A stretch of 64,000 bases of DNA from Rhodamnia argentea (GCF_020921035.1 NC_063156.1:25530283-25594282), one strand, 5' to 3'; shown: positions 1 through 11,284, counted from the stretch's first letter. Notes: generated by a model not told the origin, from the letters alone. Numbers and translations are program-made.

Positions 1-40
1 CCTAGAAAGACGACTCATTTGCACAACTCATTCCGTGCAG

Positions 41-328
41 CTGGAGGCTTTGGTCCACCCTTTCTTCGATGAGCTACGCGAGCCCAACGCCCGACTACCA
101 AATGGACGTCCTCTTCCACCGCTCTTCAACTTCAAGACTCACGGTAATTGGCCAGCCTTCACTTCGATATCACATATGGTGACTGATCTTGTCACACGCT
201 TCTTTCCATTTAATGTGTTACTTACTGGCACGGTCTCTGGAACAGAATTGAGAGGAGTACCGTCAGAGATGCTGCAGAAGCTAATTCCCGAGCATGCGAG
301 AAGGCCTTTGCCCTCCCACGGGTTTTAA
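41..328 (+). CDS. GSK3/shaggy-like protein kinase, 3' end only (last two exons)
   Basis: The window opens just before a 3' splice site (AG at 39-40). Exon 41-143 encodes [20 protein letters not shown] and continues [14 protein letters not shown]. This is the nearly invariant end of the catalytic domain of GSK3/shaggy kinases. A short intron (144-245, GT...AG, phase 1) follows, then exon 246-328. The joined reading continues [20 protein letters not shown] and ends at TAA 326-328. Family members are cytosolic and nuclear serine/threonine kinases in brassinosteroid and stress signalling. The ATP-binding and catalytic residues lie upstream of this window. The tail ELRGVP...PEHARR resembles the class I-type plant shaggy kinases more than BIN2, but the subclass is uncertain. 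Family identity is secure. Confidence 0.93.
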   Translation: MEALVHPFFDELREPNARLPNGRPLPPLFNFKTHGNWPAFTSISHMVTDLVTRFFPFNVLLTGTVSGTELRGVPSEMLQKLIPEHARRPLPSHGF

Positions 329-1034
329 CGCGCTACCTTCCTTTTGTAGAGAAGATTAGCTAGAGGCCTTCTTTTGTTTGTTTCGCTATGGAAATGTTGG
401 CTTTCTTTTACCGTGTACCCCCACACATGTTCGTTCCTTCATCTGATTTGTTTTGCCCCCGCGTTAAATTATGCGCCGCCGTGCTACGATGCAGATGAAA
501 GAGGTTCTGCTTAAGAGTATGCTTTGACTATCGGAAACCGAGTATGCTGACCGTGATTCGCTATGTGATGGGACTGTAACACTGTATTTAGTAGTGAGAG
601 AAGTTTGTTCATCTCAAAAGTTCTAGCTCTAGGATCATTCTGACTGCTTACGTAATGTCCTTCGTGAGGCTGCCGAGACGGGGTCGGGTTTTGCACGGTG
701 CCCTGTGGATCATCGATGGGTCGGATGTAATAATCCCATGATTGAATTGAAGTGGGAGATGAGCTAATCAAGCGTGCTTTGATTGATGGTCCAATCGGCC
801 AATCTTTCTTCAGTCCAAGCTTTGTAAGCAATAGTCAATTTTGGTGGACTACTAACCAGCCGTCGGTCCAATTATTCCATGAAGACTCGAGATTATTAGG
901 TAGCGAACCATCGTCCATAGTCGTGTTAATAGGAAGATTAAATGTTCTTGTTTTTTTATCTTATTGGCAAGAGGGCATGTCAACTAACTTCATAATTGAT
1001 ATTGATTTTGATTAATACAATCGCCTTAGTCCTT
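329..1034. other. 3' UTR of the kinase and intergenic DNA
   Basis: The first few hundred bases are probably 3' UTR. A 106-codon open frame on the minus strand (831-511) and an 87-codon frame on the plus strand overlap each other and show no recognisable family. I see no supported gene. Confidence 0.4.
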
Positions 1035-1207
1035 TTACTTTGACTGACTGGTTTCATTATACCGAAATCGAAAAAGCCCCGAAATAATCCTCGATTTGAA
1101 TGAACGGAAACAATTTCTTGTTTTCTTGACCGACTAGTTTCATTATACCGAAATCGTAAAAGTTCCTGAAATAATCCTCGATTTGAATGAACGGAAACAA
1201 TTTCGAT
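1035..1207. repeat. Two-copy tandem repeat, about 86 bp unit
   Basis: The phrase GTTTCATTATACCGAAATCG starts at 1051 and again at 1137, and both copies continue through AATAATCCTCGATTTGAATG. The units are about 95% identical, so this is a recent local duplication in non-coding DNA. From 1208 to 2052 nothing further is recognisable. Confidence 0.85.
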
Positions 1208-2052
1208 CGGGGTCTTCCGGAATCCTCAACACCAGCTGAAATTTATTTGGCATCGTAGCGAATGAATCTATTTGCGAGTGACGGGATATATTACTAATCA
1301 TCTAATGGGCATTCCAAGATAGCTCCTTACGCATTATTTCGAAAAAACACACGAAACAGGAAATCATAACATGCGGCCTTTGCTCTTGGAAGTATATTGT
1401 AATTTGATGAAACTAGTCAATTATAGATCATAACCGAACGCATTCTCAAGATTTCCATTCTTACTTTCGAAATTTTCATTTTTGACAAACTAAGCACCTT
1501 TACCAAACCGGTACACCCGTGATTCATTCTCAAACTAATTTTTTAATCACCTCAAACCTCAAACCGGTACACTAGCGACAAATTTATTCTCGGTTAGTTT
1601 TCATCAAATTTTACCGTCGAATTGCCAAGTTAAACGACACACGGTAGCTGACATGTATACCGATTTAGAATTTTTACCTTCCATTCATCACGTGTATAGC
1701 GGTTTAGGATTTTTCGAGGTTTTCCACTTGAAATGGAAACTCAAAACGCATTGGCGCTTTTAACCTCCTGGCAAATTGATGACACTGACCCAAATGGCAC
1801 TTCAACTTTTCTCGAGCACTTCATGAAAATCACTTGGCAATTGGTTAGCAGTAGATCACTGAGAATCACTTTTGACGAAAAAAAAAAAAACATGAATATT
1901 AAATTTGAATAAGTCAAATTTGGAAATTTTTCCAGATCCCCTTGCCCCACCCGAAAAAAAAAAAGAAATTAATCATTCAAGTCTTGATCTTGATTTTTCT
2001 TATTCCATTTTACACAAGCCAGTGGGAAATGGTTTAAGTGGAGTATGAAAAC

Positions 2053-3233
2053 TATAAAGTTGATTGACTAAATGTGAGGGACCACGTAAATATTGGGCTA
2101 GTCATATGTAAAAGTTTTCCATTTACTTCAATAAAAAAATGACCGAGCCTTTAAATCCACTTTGGCGACCGCATTACATTACGGTCTCTTTTAATCTAGT
2201 CAAAATCGAAAATTCGTAAGATTTGAGATTTTTCACGATGCTATTTTATTTTTCATTTTTCTCTTAACTAAAATCTTATGGTGAGCACTTTGATTTTTTT
2301 TTTTTTTGTAAATCCTAAATACTCGAAGGTTTCGTAAAAATATTAGTTAAATGCGATCTCTTTTACAAATTTGTTAAAATTAAATAATATTTTGCATTTT
2401 TAACATGCAGATTTTGTTCAAAATTTTTGCTTTTTCATTTATGATAAATCCTTTAGATTCGACGCTCACATCCCTTTCTTATCATTTATGAGATAACCCG
2501 AAAAGTCAACAACATAGAGTAAGATTAATGACGTGCTTCGTTTTCTTGACCGCAGAGCAGAGCTCGTCTTCGTAACCGTCGGATCTTTGCCTCTCGTTCA
2601 ATAGCCGCACGATTCGGTAATCTTCTTGAAATGGGTGGGACATGCATTCGAATCATCTACGAAATGGTGCGATTGTTTCTCGAAAAAATCGAACATTTCA
2701 AAAATATTTTTCAAAAAATTGATTTCTTGTATCGCTTACCAAAATGAATGAGATAAAAAAGATTTTCATCACCCACGAAAATAGTTAGTCGTCGCCAATT
2801 GTTTTCTTTAATACAAACATTGTCAATTGAATATTTTTATAAGCAACATAATCAATTATTGTTTACAAAATATTTTACAAATTTTGAGTTTTTCACAAAA
2901 CAAACACATCCTAAGTATGCAGCAGCGCACATTTCAACTATTAGGGATTACGAATAATATTGAGGCTCGGTTTGTATAGGGAAAAATAGATGATTTAAAA
3001 AATATTTTCCTAAAAATGATCGCTTGTATCGCTTATAAAAATAAATTAATTGGTAAATATTTTCATTGTCTACGAAAATATTTAGACATAGATTGTTGAA
3101 GATAATGACAAGAATATTTCAATGACTAATTATTTTTTATAAAAGTGATTGATTTTAAAAAATATATTTTTCAAATTATTCATTTTCTATGAAACAAATA
3201 GCCTCTGAGAATCTATTTGGAGTTACTTTTAGT
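2053..3233. repeat. NIMIN-array downstream block, copy A
   Basis: This block starts GTTGATTGACTAAATGTGAG and runs through a conserved stretch near 2510-2640 (CAGAGCAGAGCTCGTCTTCG) and an AT-rich tail. It is strongly similar, in the same order and orientation, to 6465-7660 (copy B). It is more weakly similar to 11290-11735 (copy C), where the block lies directly downstream of a NIMIN pseudogene. That position marks it as the 3' flank of a duplicated NIMIN unit. No NIMIN coding sequence remains upstream of copy A in the window. Confidence 0.75.
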
Positions 3234-3966
3234 GAAAATGACACAAAGAAACAAATGATTCACAAACTTTAGTCTAATATGCAATGCTGTTCATGAACTT
3301 TTAATTTGTTCAATACGATCCTTATATTTTTTAGCCAAATATGCAATGTCGTCCATGAATTTTAAATTTGTTCAATACGGTCCTCATACTTTTTAGTTGT
3401 TATCCATGAACTTTTAATTTATTTAATACGGTTCTGGACATTTAGTACATGTTCAATTTAGTCCACGGAGTATGTAAAAATGTTAAATGTTGTCACTCAT
3501 TAATTCAAATTTGCTGATTTGGCTTGTAATCGGGTATTTTTTAATGGTGAAGAAAAAAGTTACACGTGGATTATCCATGTAAAATCAACTCAAATTAGAA
3601 TATAGCATACCTTAAAATTTTGTTTAATTTGTTCAATTTGGAAAATAATTACGCATGTTATTCGTTGACGTGGAATATTATATCCCAATTTGAGTTAAAT
3701 ATATAATTCACACGTAATTTTTTTTAATCGTTCAAACATACCCGATTGGAAGCCAAATCAGCAAATTTTGTTAACTTAAATTAATGGAAGGACGACATCT
3801 AACATTTTCGCATATTTTAGATATTAAATTGAATATGTACTAAAAGTTCAGGGATCACATTGAACAAATAAAAAATTTATGGAAGACATTGTGCATTAAG
3901 CTAAAGTTCAGGGACCGCACTAAACAAGCCGGGCGAAAGTTCAAGAACCGTATTGTAATTATCCCC
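3234..3966. mobile_element. Foldback element, family 2 (full copy)
   Basis: The two ends are long imperfect inverted repeats. The left arm repeats phrases such as CATGAACTTTTAATTTGTTC and AATACGATCCTTATA. The right arm (3730-3966) carries their reverse complements, for example AAAGTTCAGGGACCGCACT. Within each arm the phrase recurs about every 60 bp, so the arms are degenerate tandem arrays. No coding capacity is seen. A truncated copy sits at the equivalent place in copy B (about 7640-7760), so the insertion predates the A/B duplication. Exact ends are uncertain by about 10 bp. Confidence 0.7.
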
Positions 3967-4190
3967 TGGTCTTTTGTCAAAATCTCACGAGAAAAGCAAC
4001 AGATACGCTCGAGCCTTTAATTTTGCACATGCCATTTGCATGAAAGGAAAAAGCATTGCATGTGCCAATTGATGCTACGTTCGGGCATGGAGGGAGGAGG
4101 CTAGCACGAGGGTGAATCGAGAGAATAATTGCATTTTTCGCCGAGCCTAACTTTCTAGTAAAAAAAACAAGGTAAATTCGTGACATATCT
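3967..4190. repeat. NIMIN-array distal block, copy A
   Basis: This block contains TCACGAGAAAAGCAA, TTTGCATGAAAGG and a GGAGGGAGGAGG-like stretch. The same phrases in the same order occur at 11755-11945, downstream of the NIMIN pseudogene. The open frame across it (4219-3977, minus) is not a recognised protein. From 4191 to 4734 the sequence is unique and no gene is evident. Confidence 0.65.
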
Positions 4191-4734
4191 AGCAATATCT
4201 TAGTGCACCACTGGGGCAAAAAGTCACATGTTAGAGCAGATTGTCGAAACGTGAGAGAGCTTTTATGGCAAAATTAGCAGGCCTCAACAAATTTTCTAAT
4301 CTCGGTTCATTCGCTACAGATCTGGCTTTCCAAAAACGACGTCCTTCAGGCGACCCACTTATGTTGAATTTCCACGGTGGATCCACGTCACGGGCCGATC
4401 ATCCGGATTGTTCACCCCATGTGTTTCCACGTCGACAAACTTAGCGGAATATCTGAAGGGAGTTGTTCGAAGCGCAAGTTTATCGTGCGTGGACCGATTT
4501 GGGATCATCCGAAGATTGTTCACGCCTTGTACCTCGAGATCGATCATCGATGTCAATTTGACAACTCTTTCCTTTCGTTGATCACGAGGAGTTGGACCCG
4601 ACGCGCATGATGCTCATTGTTGACCATCTCAAAGTCCGATTCCAAATTGGATTTCGTGTCTGTGGCTTTTGTGCATGGTCCAACATGACACACACGTTCA
4701 TATAGTCAACTTTTATTATCACTTTATTCGCGGA

Positions 4735-5152
4735 AATTATCGAAAAAAGTATCCAAAAAGTCCTAAACCTATTTCATTGGAACTAATTTAGTAATAAACA
4801 TTTTCGCATTGGTACCAATTGAGTCTATTCGATCAATTTAGACTAAAAATTGCTAATGTGGGTGTTGTCCATCTTACGTGGCGTTGTCGGTACATGCCTG
4901 GACTTTTCAAATAATTTTTTTTAAATTTTTTTCTAGGCCGTGGAAGAACAAGAAAGAAAATCAAGAAAATAAAAAATAAAAAATAATTATAAAAATCCAC
5001 GTTAGTAATTTTTGGCCTAAATTGGCCGGATGGACTCAATTGGTACTAATATAAAAATGTTTTAGGACTAGATTGATCTAAATTGAAAATTTTATGACTG
5101 AATCAATACTAATGCAATAGGTTTATGTCTTTTTTGGTGCTTTTAACGAAAA
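4735..5152. mobile_element. Foldback element, family 1, copy at 4.7 kb
   Basis: The left arm contains AAAAAGTCCTAAACCTATT and GGTACCAATTGAGTC, then CGTGGCGTTG near the centre. The right arm returns CCACGTTAGTAATTTTTGGC, GGACTCAATTGGTACTAAT and GCAATAGGTTTATGTC. The right arm is also present at 9093-9250 inside the duplicated block, so the element predates that duplication. Confidence 0.75.
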
Positions 5153-5469
5153 TCACCCAATTAGTCATAATTTATTCCATGGATGTCGTCAATTCAATCT
5201 TAAATTTTTTGATTTTGTCGATTCAGCCCTAAACCATTAAGCAAAATTTTGTTGTAGTCCTTTGGTCAATTTTCGTCGGAAATTGCTGACGTGTGGCGGT
5301 CAAGTCATCGTCGGCCGTTCTATGGGGTACGTTGCCACACGAAGATTTTCATAAAAAAATTGACGGGGAATTTTGCGTAAAGATTTAGGGTTAAATCGAT
5401 AAAATTAAAAAGTTAAAATAAATTACCATCCGTATAATAAATTCAATTTACCCAACTCAATTAACATAG
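5153..5469. repeat. Duplicated block upstream of the NIMIN promoter block, copy 1
   Basis: This stretch, with the preceding right arm from about 4960, aligns with 9093-9563. Shared landmarks are TTTTGTTGTAGTCCTTTGGTC, GCCGGCCGT-like sequence and CATATAATAA-like sequence. In the second copy it runs directly into the promoter-like block at 9565. Here a foldback element (5470-6091) separates the two. Confidence 0.75.
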
Positions 5470-6091
5470 GGAAAAATTCTAAAAAAGCGCCTGAAGTGGA
5501 CCTTGTTTTAAATAAGGGCTTGAAGTGCTCAAATTATTTCAAATAAAGGCATGGACAAAGGGCATTTTCGTCCTTTTTATATTTTTTTATTTTTTTTCTA
5601 TTTTTTTCATTTTTTGTTTTCTTCTTTTCCTTTTTTTTTTTTTCCTTTTCTCCCCTCTCCTACCCTCCCCAAGCCCGATGTGTTAGCAACCCTTGCCTAG
5701 GCCGGTGTAGGGCGAGGCCTGGAAAAGGAACACCGAGTAGAATCAAAGAAAGTAACGGACTAATCACTAAATAGATACAAATAGGATGCCGTCAATGGCT
5801 TGAGCTGGCGAGGCCAAGCTCGCCCGACGCCGACTCGGGCGAGGGTGGCCTAGACCAACTCCTAAGCAAGGGCGAAGGGACTATTTTAAAAGGCAATGGC
5901 CCGTGTCTATTTTAAAATAGGAAAAAGAATTTAAAAAAAAACTCAAAAAAGGAAAGGACGAGAATGTCCTTTGCCCAAGCCTTTCTTTGAAATAATTTGA
6001 ATACTTTAAACTTTTATTTGAAATAATATTCATTTATGATTATTATTTGAAAAAAGTAAAAGCACTCCTGATCTTATTTTAAAATTTTTCC
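5470..6091. mobile_element. Foldback element, family 4, with 9-bp target duplication
   Basis: The left end reads GGAAAAATTCTAAAA and the right end, reverse-complemented, reads GGAAAAATTTTAAAA. Arms carry phrases such as TTATTTGAAATAA and AAAGGCATGGACAAAGGG with their complements. The flanks are TTAACATAG (5461-5469) and TTAATACAG (6092-6100), a 9-bp duplication with two mismatches. The corresponding site at about 9560 in the duplicated block is empty. The core (about 5690-5880) is GC-rich with CTCGCCCGACGCCGACTCGG. TSD length and long TIRs fit a non-autonomous Mutator-like element. Confidence 0.82.
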
Positions 6092-6099
6092 TTAATACA

Positions 6100-6465
6100 G
6101 AGAACTTGAAAAGGAAGTAGTTGCTTCTTGACCAATTGGCGTTGAGATTCGCAAAAGCAATGGGTCACGTGGATCACGTCAGCACACGTCATCCTCCACT
6201 TAATACTTTGTCCTGACACCTGCCTCTCTCCTTGGAATTTTGGCCTCCCGCTTCGTGTGTGATTTTCCTTTTTCCATTTTTTAATTTTCTTTCCTTATAC
6301 AAATATTTATTTATTTATTTTTAATTTTCGGCCGGAAGACCTTGCGGGGGTTTAAGTCAACCGAATTTCCACATTTTGTCGGCTTGCTTTGCCGGAAAAT
6401 TTTCTCGCGATTGTCTTTAACGGGGACGACACGAGCTAAAGTGGCAAAGACTTGTGAAATAAAGT
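6100..6465 (+). promoter_or_regulatory. NIMIN-type upstream block, copy B (orphan promoter)
   Basis: This block occurs three times (here, 9563-9900 and 12805-13205). In the latter two it lies about 0.9-1.2 kb upstream of NIMIN coding sequence once insertions are subtracted. It carries two CGTCA motifs (6177-6181 and 6187-6191), that is, TGACG on the other strand with 10-bp spacing, typical of TGA-bZIP sites. A WRKY-type GTCAAC follows near 6356. In this copy no NIMIN follows: it is fused directly to the downstream block at 6465, as if a deletion removed the gene. Regulatory function is inference. Confidence 0.55.
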
Positions 6466-7760
6466 TGATTGACTAAATGTGAGGGACCACGTAAATGTTG
6501 GGCTGGTCATATGTAAAAGTTTTCCATTTACTTCAATAGAAAATGACCAAACCTTAAATTCACTTTGGTGACCGCAGTACATCACGGTCTCTTTTAATCT
6601 AGTCAAAATCGAACGGTCTTAAGATTCGAGGTTTGTCTGGATGCTATTTTATTTTTTTCTCTTAACTAAAATCTTACGCATCATTTAAATGCGATTTCTT
6701 TTTCAAATTTGTTAAATTTTAAATAATATTTTGCATTTTTAACATTCTGTAGATTTTGTTCAAAATTTTTGCCTTTTCATTTATAATAAAAACAAATAGA
6801 AATTTATATCCTTCCTTAAGATTCGATGCTCACGTCCCTTGTGCTAGACATGGCCAATATTGAACCGGAGGCCCGGAACCGGCCCGTTGACTGGGCCCAC
6901 GGTTCCAACCCGGTTTTTTAAAAAAAAAAAAAAAAAAGGGAGAAGGCCCGGGAAAAAGAGCTATTGGGCCTAGGAATCGGCGGTTCCGAACCGAACTGGA
7001 ACCGGCCACCTCTACCTTGTGCATCGTTCACGAGATTACCCCAAAAGTCAACAACAAAGAGTAAGAGTAATCACGTGCTTCGTTTTCTTCACCACAGAGC
7101 AGAGCTCATCTTCGTAACCGTCGGATCTTTGCCTCTCATTTAATAGCCACACGATTCGGTAATCTTCTTGAAATGGGCGGGACATGCATTCGAATCATCG
7201 ACGAAAGATTTTTAAGGGTTTAATACAAACATTTTCAATTGATTAATTTCCTAAGCAACACAAACAATTATTGTTTAGATAATGTTTTTTAAATCTTGAG
7301 TTTTCCTTATAAAAAAAAAAAATACACCCTAAGTATCATTTCAACTATTAGGGATTGCAAATAATATTGAGACTATGTTTATTTAGGGAAAAATAGATGA
7401 TTTAAAAAAATTTTTCTAAAAATGATCGCTTGTATCTTTTACAAAAATGAATTAATTGGTAGATATTTTCATCATCTACAAAAATATTTAGACGTAGATT
7501 ATTGAGGATAATGAAAAAAAATATTTCAACGACTAATCATTGGTGTGATAAATTGATCAATTTTAGAAAATGTATATTTTTTAAATTATTCATTTTTCTG
7601 TGAAACAAACGATGTCTAAGAGTTTATTTAGAGTTACTTTCAGTGAAAATGACACACAACAAGACACAACTTTGGCCCAATATGCAACATCGTTCATGAA
7701 CTTTTAATTTGTTCAATACGATCCTTATATTTTTAGCCAAATATGTAATGTCGCTCAAGA
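6465..7760. repeat. NIMIN-array downstream block, copy B
   Basis: Same content and order as 2053-3360, including GTTGATTGACTAAATGTGAG, the GCAGAGCTCATCTTCGTAACC stretch and the truncated family 2 foldback at its end. It is interrupted by a 170-bp hAT MITE at 6845-7014 that copy A lacks. Confidence 0.78.
6845..7014. mobile_element. hAT-type MITE with perfect 8-bp target duplication
   Basis: The element begins TAGACATGGCC and ends GGCCACCTCTA, giving terminal inverted repeats TAGA[CG][AG]TGGCC. It is flanked by perfect 8-bp duplications CCTTGTGC (6837-6844 and 7015-7022). The paralogous site near 2480 lacks it. Internal sequence is rich in GGTTCCGG-like phrases. An 8-bp TSD and a TAG...CTA terminus are hAT hallmarks. 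The minus-strand open frame across it is a shadow. Confidence 0.88.
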
Positions 7761-7774
7761 AGATTTGAAAAAAT

Positions 7775-9093
7775 GATTATGATTAGAATTATTTTTTTTA
7801 TTTTGTTCCATGGATGAGTTTTAAAAAATTAGAATGTGTTTGGTAATCGCACAAAATTTTTGTTGCTAGAATAGAAATACGTTTTGTAACTACACAAATT
7901 TTTTGTTCTTGAAAATAATTTCTCTTCCCAATTTTTGTCATTTAAGTCAAATAATTACGTAGTTACTTTGTGAAATTAATCCGACATTTCGAATTAATCG
8001 AATATTAATTCATATTGATTCTCTTATATAACATATCGCATATTGCATATAGTATTTTTTTTTCTTGTTATTCTGTCTAATTGTCATCTTATAACAAGTC
8101 ATTTTAAGCTTAAAAAAGGATAGACCATATTGGATTAGTGTGTGATTTCAAATGACCTCGGACCCTCTTAGGCCTATACCAAATCACAATGAAGGAATAT
8201 CAAATTCGATCTTAGTGTGACCAATGGCATGTGTATGTGTATATATGCAAATGGAGTCACCACCATTTTTTGAGGAAAATAGATCGGAAACTTTATAGAA
8301 TAGTTGGAAGAAACCGTTTGATTTTATGCAACAAGAGAAATATAGGGTCTAGGGACTTGGTTGCGTCGGTGTTTCCACCGACGCCCTTTCGGCACCAAAG
8401 TTCGGTGTTTCCTAAACGTGTTTCATGTAAAATTTTAATTCATTTTTAAACCTATGAGGTAAGCCAATGCTAAGTGTTCACGCATGTTGTTTTTGTCTTT
8501 TTTCAAAATTTTTAAAACTAGACTGAGTCTAAAGTATTTAAATCTAGGCAACTCACAACTAATGAAATCAAGTAGCACAATCAAGGAATCATGACTTTGA
8601 TAAATTGCATCATAAATCCCTAATGAAGCCCTAAAGGCTTAGAGAAATGTGGTTCGGGTTTAATTTCAAAGGTGTTTATGATTTTCCTAAAAAAGAATAA
8701 AATCTATGAAATCTAGGTAATCTAGGCTCAAATTTATGAAAATAAGGCCAAACTAGCCTAATCTAAGCTTTTTCTATTTTTAGGGATTTTTTTGATTTTT
8801 TTTATTTTTAAAGCTTTTTTAAAGAATTTTTTTGAATTTTCTTATATATATATGAAAATGAGACCTTGTTATATTTTAGGTCAAGTGAAAAGTGATGAGA
8901 GAACCGAAAGGGAAAAGTGAGATATCTAAAACTTCATTCGGTTTTGTGATTTTCAAAAGTGATTCTTTTTTTCAAAACCAACTTTTTTTGTTCTTTTTTT
9001 TGCTCCAAAACTATTCTCAAAAACAGAATTAGAATCAGAATCATTTTCCAGGGAATAGAACTAGAGAACCGGAATCGTTACCATGTAGGTCCT
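7775..9093. mobile_element. Large MITE, GGTAACCATTCT family, copy 1
   Basis: The right end reads ...GAATCGTTACCATGTAGGTCC, the reverse complement of the left end of the element at 26412. Internal sequence such as GTGTTTGGTAATCGCACAAAA and ACTACACAAATTTTTTGTTC matches 26412-27245 in opposite orientation and 21830-22582. The left boundary is uncertain. It has replaced the left half of a family 1 foldback in the duplicated block. No coding capacity is seen; the 72-codon frame at 8231-8449 is unrecognised. Confidence 0.6.
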
Positions 9094-9563
9094 TAGTGTC
9101 CAAGTTAGTAATTTTCAGCATAAATTGGGCGGATGGACCTAATTAGTACCAATGTGAAAATGTCTGGGACTAGATTGGTCTAATTAAAAGATTTGAAACT
9201 GAATTAATACCAATGCAATGGGTTCATGTTTTTTTTGATACTTTTATTGAAAATTACCCATTTAGCCATAATCTATTACACATATGTCAATTAAATCCTA
9301 AACTTTTTATTTGTCAATTCAATCTTAAATCTTTGCACGAAATTTTATTGTAGTCCTTTTGGTCAAGTTTTGTCGAAAATTTCTAAAGTGGCGGTTCGGT
9401 CATCGCCGGCCGTCCTACTCGGCACACTGTCGCACGAAGATTTTTAGCGAAAATTTGGTAAGGAACTTTTTCTTAAAGATTTGGGGCTAATGAATAAAAT
9501 TAAAAAGAAAAAATGAATCCCCATCCATATAATAAGTTTAATTTACGCAACTTAACTAACAAA
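9093..9563. repeat. Duplicated block upstream of the NIMIN promoter block, copy 2
   Basis: Aligns with 4960-5469, starting with the right arm of a family 1 foldback and ending AACTAACAAAGAGACC. It passes straight into the promoter-like block and so preserves the empty site for the foldback at 5470-6091. Confidence 0.78.
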
Positions 9564-9900
9564 GAGACCTTCAAAAGGACGTAGTTGCTCCTGCTTCTAG
9601 TCCTATTGATGTCAAGATTCGCAAAAGCAATTCGTCACTAAGATCACGTCGGCGCACGTCATCCTCCATTGTACTGTTAATACCTACTCTCCCCTTGGAA
9701 TTTTGCGTCCCACTTTGTGATTTTCTTTTCTTTTTCTTTTTCTTTTCTTAAATTTTTGTATTTTCGACCGAAAGACCTTTCGGGCGTTTAAGTCAACCGA
9801 ATTTCCATTTTGTCGGCTCGCTTTTTACCGGCAAATTTTCTCGCGATTATCTTTAACGGGACGGCACGAGCTAAAGTGGCAAAGACTTGCAAAATAAACA
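9563..9900 (+). promoter_or_regulatory. NIMIN-type upstream block, copy C
   Basis: Shares with the blocks at 6100 and 12805 the phrases GATTCGCAAAAGCAA, CACGTCATCCTCC, CTTGGAATTTTG and GTTTAAGTCAACCGAATTTC. CGTCA motifs lie at 9633-9637 and 9657-9661, and a W-box-like GTCAAC is near 9792. About 850 bp downstream lies the NIMIN pseudogene. The 9901-10747 interval shows no gene; its last 100 bp resemble the leader of the intact NIMIN (TCCTCGAAGCAA...CCTCG). Confidence 0.55.
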
Positions 9901-10747
9901 ACCCGATGTCTATTGCGAGATAACTTCTATCGTAGAGGTCGAGAGTATAGCCACGGATGAAGGCTATATCGAGATACCGAGCGATCATGAAAATAACGAT
10001 AAAATAAAGGGTCCGTCATGTTGATGGTCTGTTTGTAAAATAAACGAAAGGTGCCTTATCCAACATAAAAAAGATGCGAGTGTGCTAGTCAATGTATAAG
10101 TGTGGAAGTCTTCTAACCCTATAATTGAAAATCATGGGCTAATTGGGCTATACCCTACAAGACCCTGCTTGTGGGTGCACGAATAATTAGGCACACTTAG
10201 CACTTGATGTGCTCATAAATCAGAATTGGTTATGTTTTTTTTTTTTTTTATGTATATTTTTGAGTTTCTAAAAAAATACAATTTATAATTTTTCAGACAT
10301 AAAAAGTCTTGTTCTTTTTGAAACATCATATTTGTTCGCCAAAGGTTTTAGTTATTTTATATTCAACGTTTCTATTTAGTGTTTTTTACTTCAACCTCCC
10401 TTTTTTTTTCCTCGCAATATAGTAACTATTTTCTAATTATTTCGTTTTCAAGAGTTTCTTGGAGGAATACTAGAATTGTTACTTAATAATCTCATTTGAG
10501 ACATTGTTATATCCTGTAGAATTTTTGCCTCGAAATGTAAGTTCATTCCTTACTCTTCCCAACACGTTATGGCCGCCCGGGTATTTGCATTTTTTAGCTG
10601 CATTGACGAAGGTCCATAGTTACTCGGTACCGACGTAAGCACCGAGGAAAGAAAAAGCCCGCGGACTGGTCGTTGGGGTCGTTGAGAAGAACCGTGTCCT
10701 CGAAGCAAACCTCGGCAGCAAAAGTGGCCTTTGACGACAGGCCAATA

Positions 10748-11148
10748 ATGGCTGAAACAGAAACCCTAGATCGTCAGAAGGGGGAATTCGTGAGAGCAAG
10801 GAAAAGGAAGGCAGTTAGTTCCTCGTGACCGCAAAAGGGAAGAACATTCATTCTGTGTCCGAGGACGGCGATGACGGGGAGGAGGAGGAGGAGGAGGAGG
10901 AGTTCTTCTTTGCCCTAATCAAGAACGTTCGCGTATCGCTCGGGCGAAACCGATCGTTCGGGGCACTGGTCGTCGTCGCGAGAGGAGGAGGCAGATGAAG
11001 GACTACATCTCGGCCTCTGGGATCCATGTTTCCCGACTCGAAGACGTCGAGGAAGAAGCTGTGTCTGGGAAGAAGGCCACGGAAACCCTAGCTTTCGGAG
11101 CCGAAAAACAACGGAGGAGGCGGCTTAGATCTTAGGATTTCCCTTTAA
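10748..11148 (+). pseudogene. NIMIN (NPR1-interacting protein) pseudogene
   Basis: This is a damaged paralogue of the gene at 15475. The start ATG GCT GAA ACA GAA matches ATG GCC GAA ACC GAA, and the upstream AATA is also shared. Reading in frame gives MAETETLDRQKGEFVRARKR, followed within ten codons by TGA. Against the intact copy there is an extra base in the GCAGTTAGTTCC stretch, so the TGA comes from a frameshift. The acidic run and the FFALIKN segment of the NIMIN motif remain visible beyond it (about 10880-10930), as does the 3' end, TTAGGATTTCCCTTTAA against TTAGGCTTTCCCTTTAA. Multiple further indels make it non-functional. It lies between the promoter-like block and a downstream block, so it shows the complete layout of an ancestral unit. 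Confidence 0.85.
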
Positions 11149-11284
11149 TTTAATCGACAAATTGATATTATATTTTTTTTTTGGTAAGGACAAATTGATA
11201 TTATATGTTCCCTGCTTTTTTCTTTTTTCTTCTTTTTTTGGGTAATTTGTAGAAATCACAATGCAATTGGCTATGAAGTTCAAG

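Noticed and set aside
511..1015. Overlapping open frames on both strands (106 and 87 codons) after the kinase gene
   Set aside because: Mutually antisense, no recognisable domain, no fitting splice partners; most likely chance.
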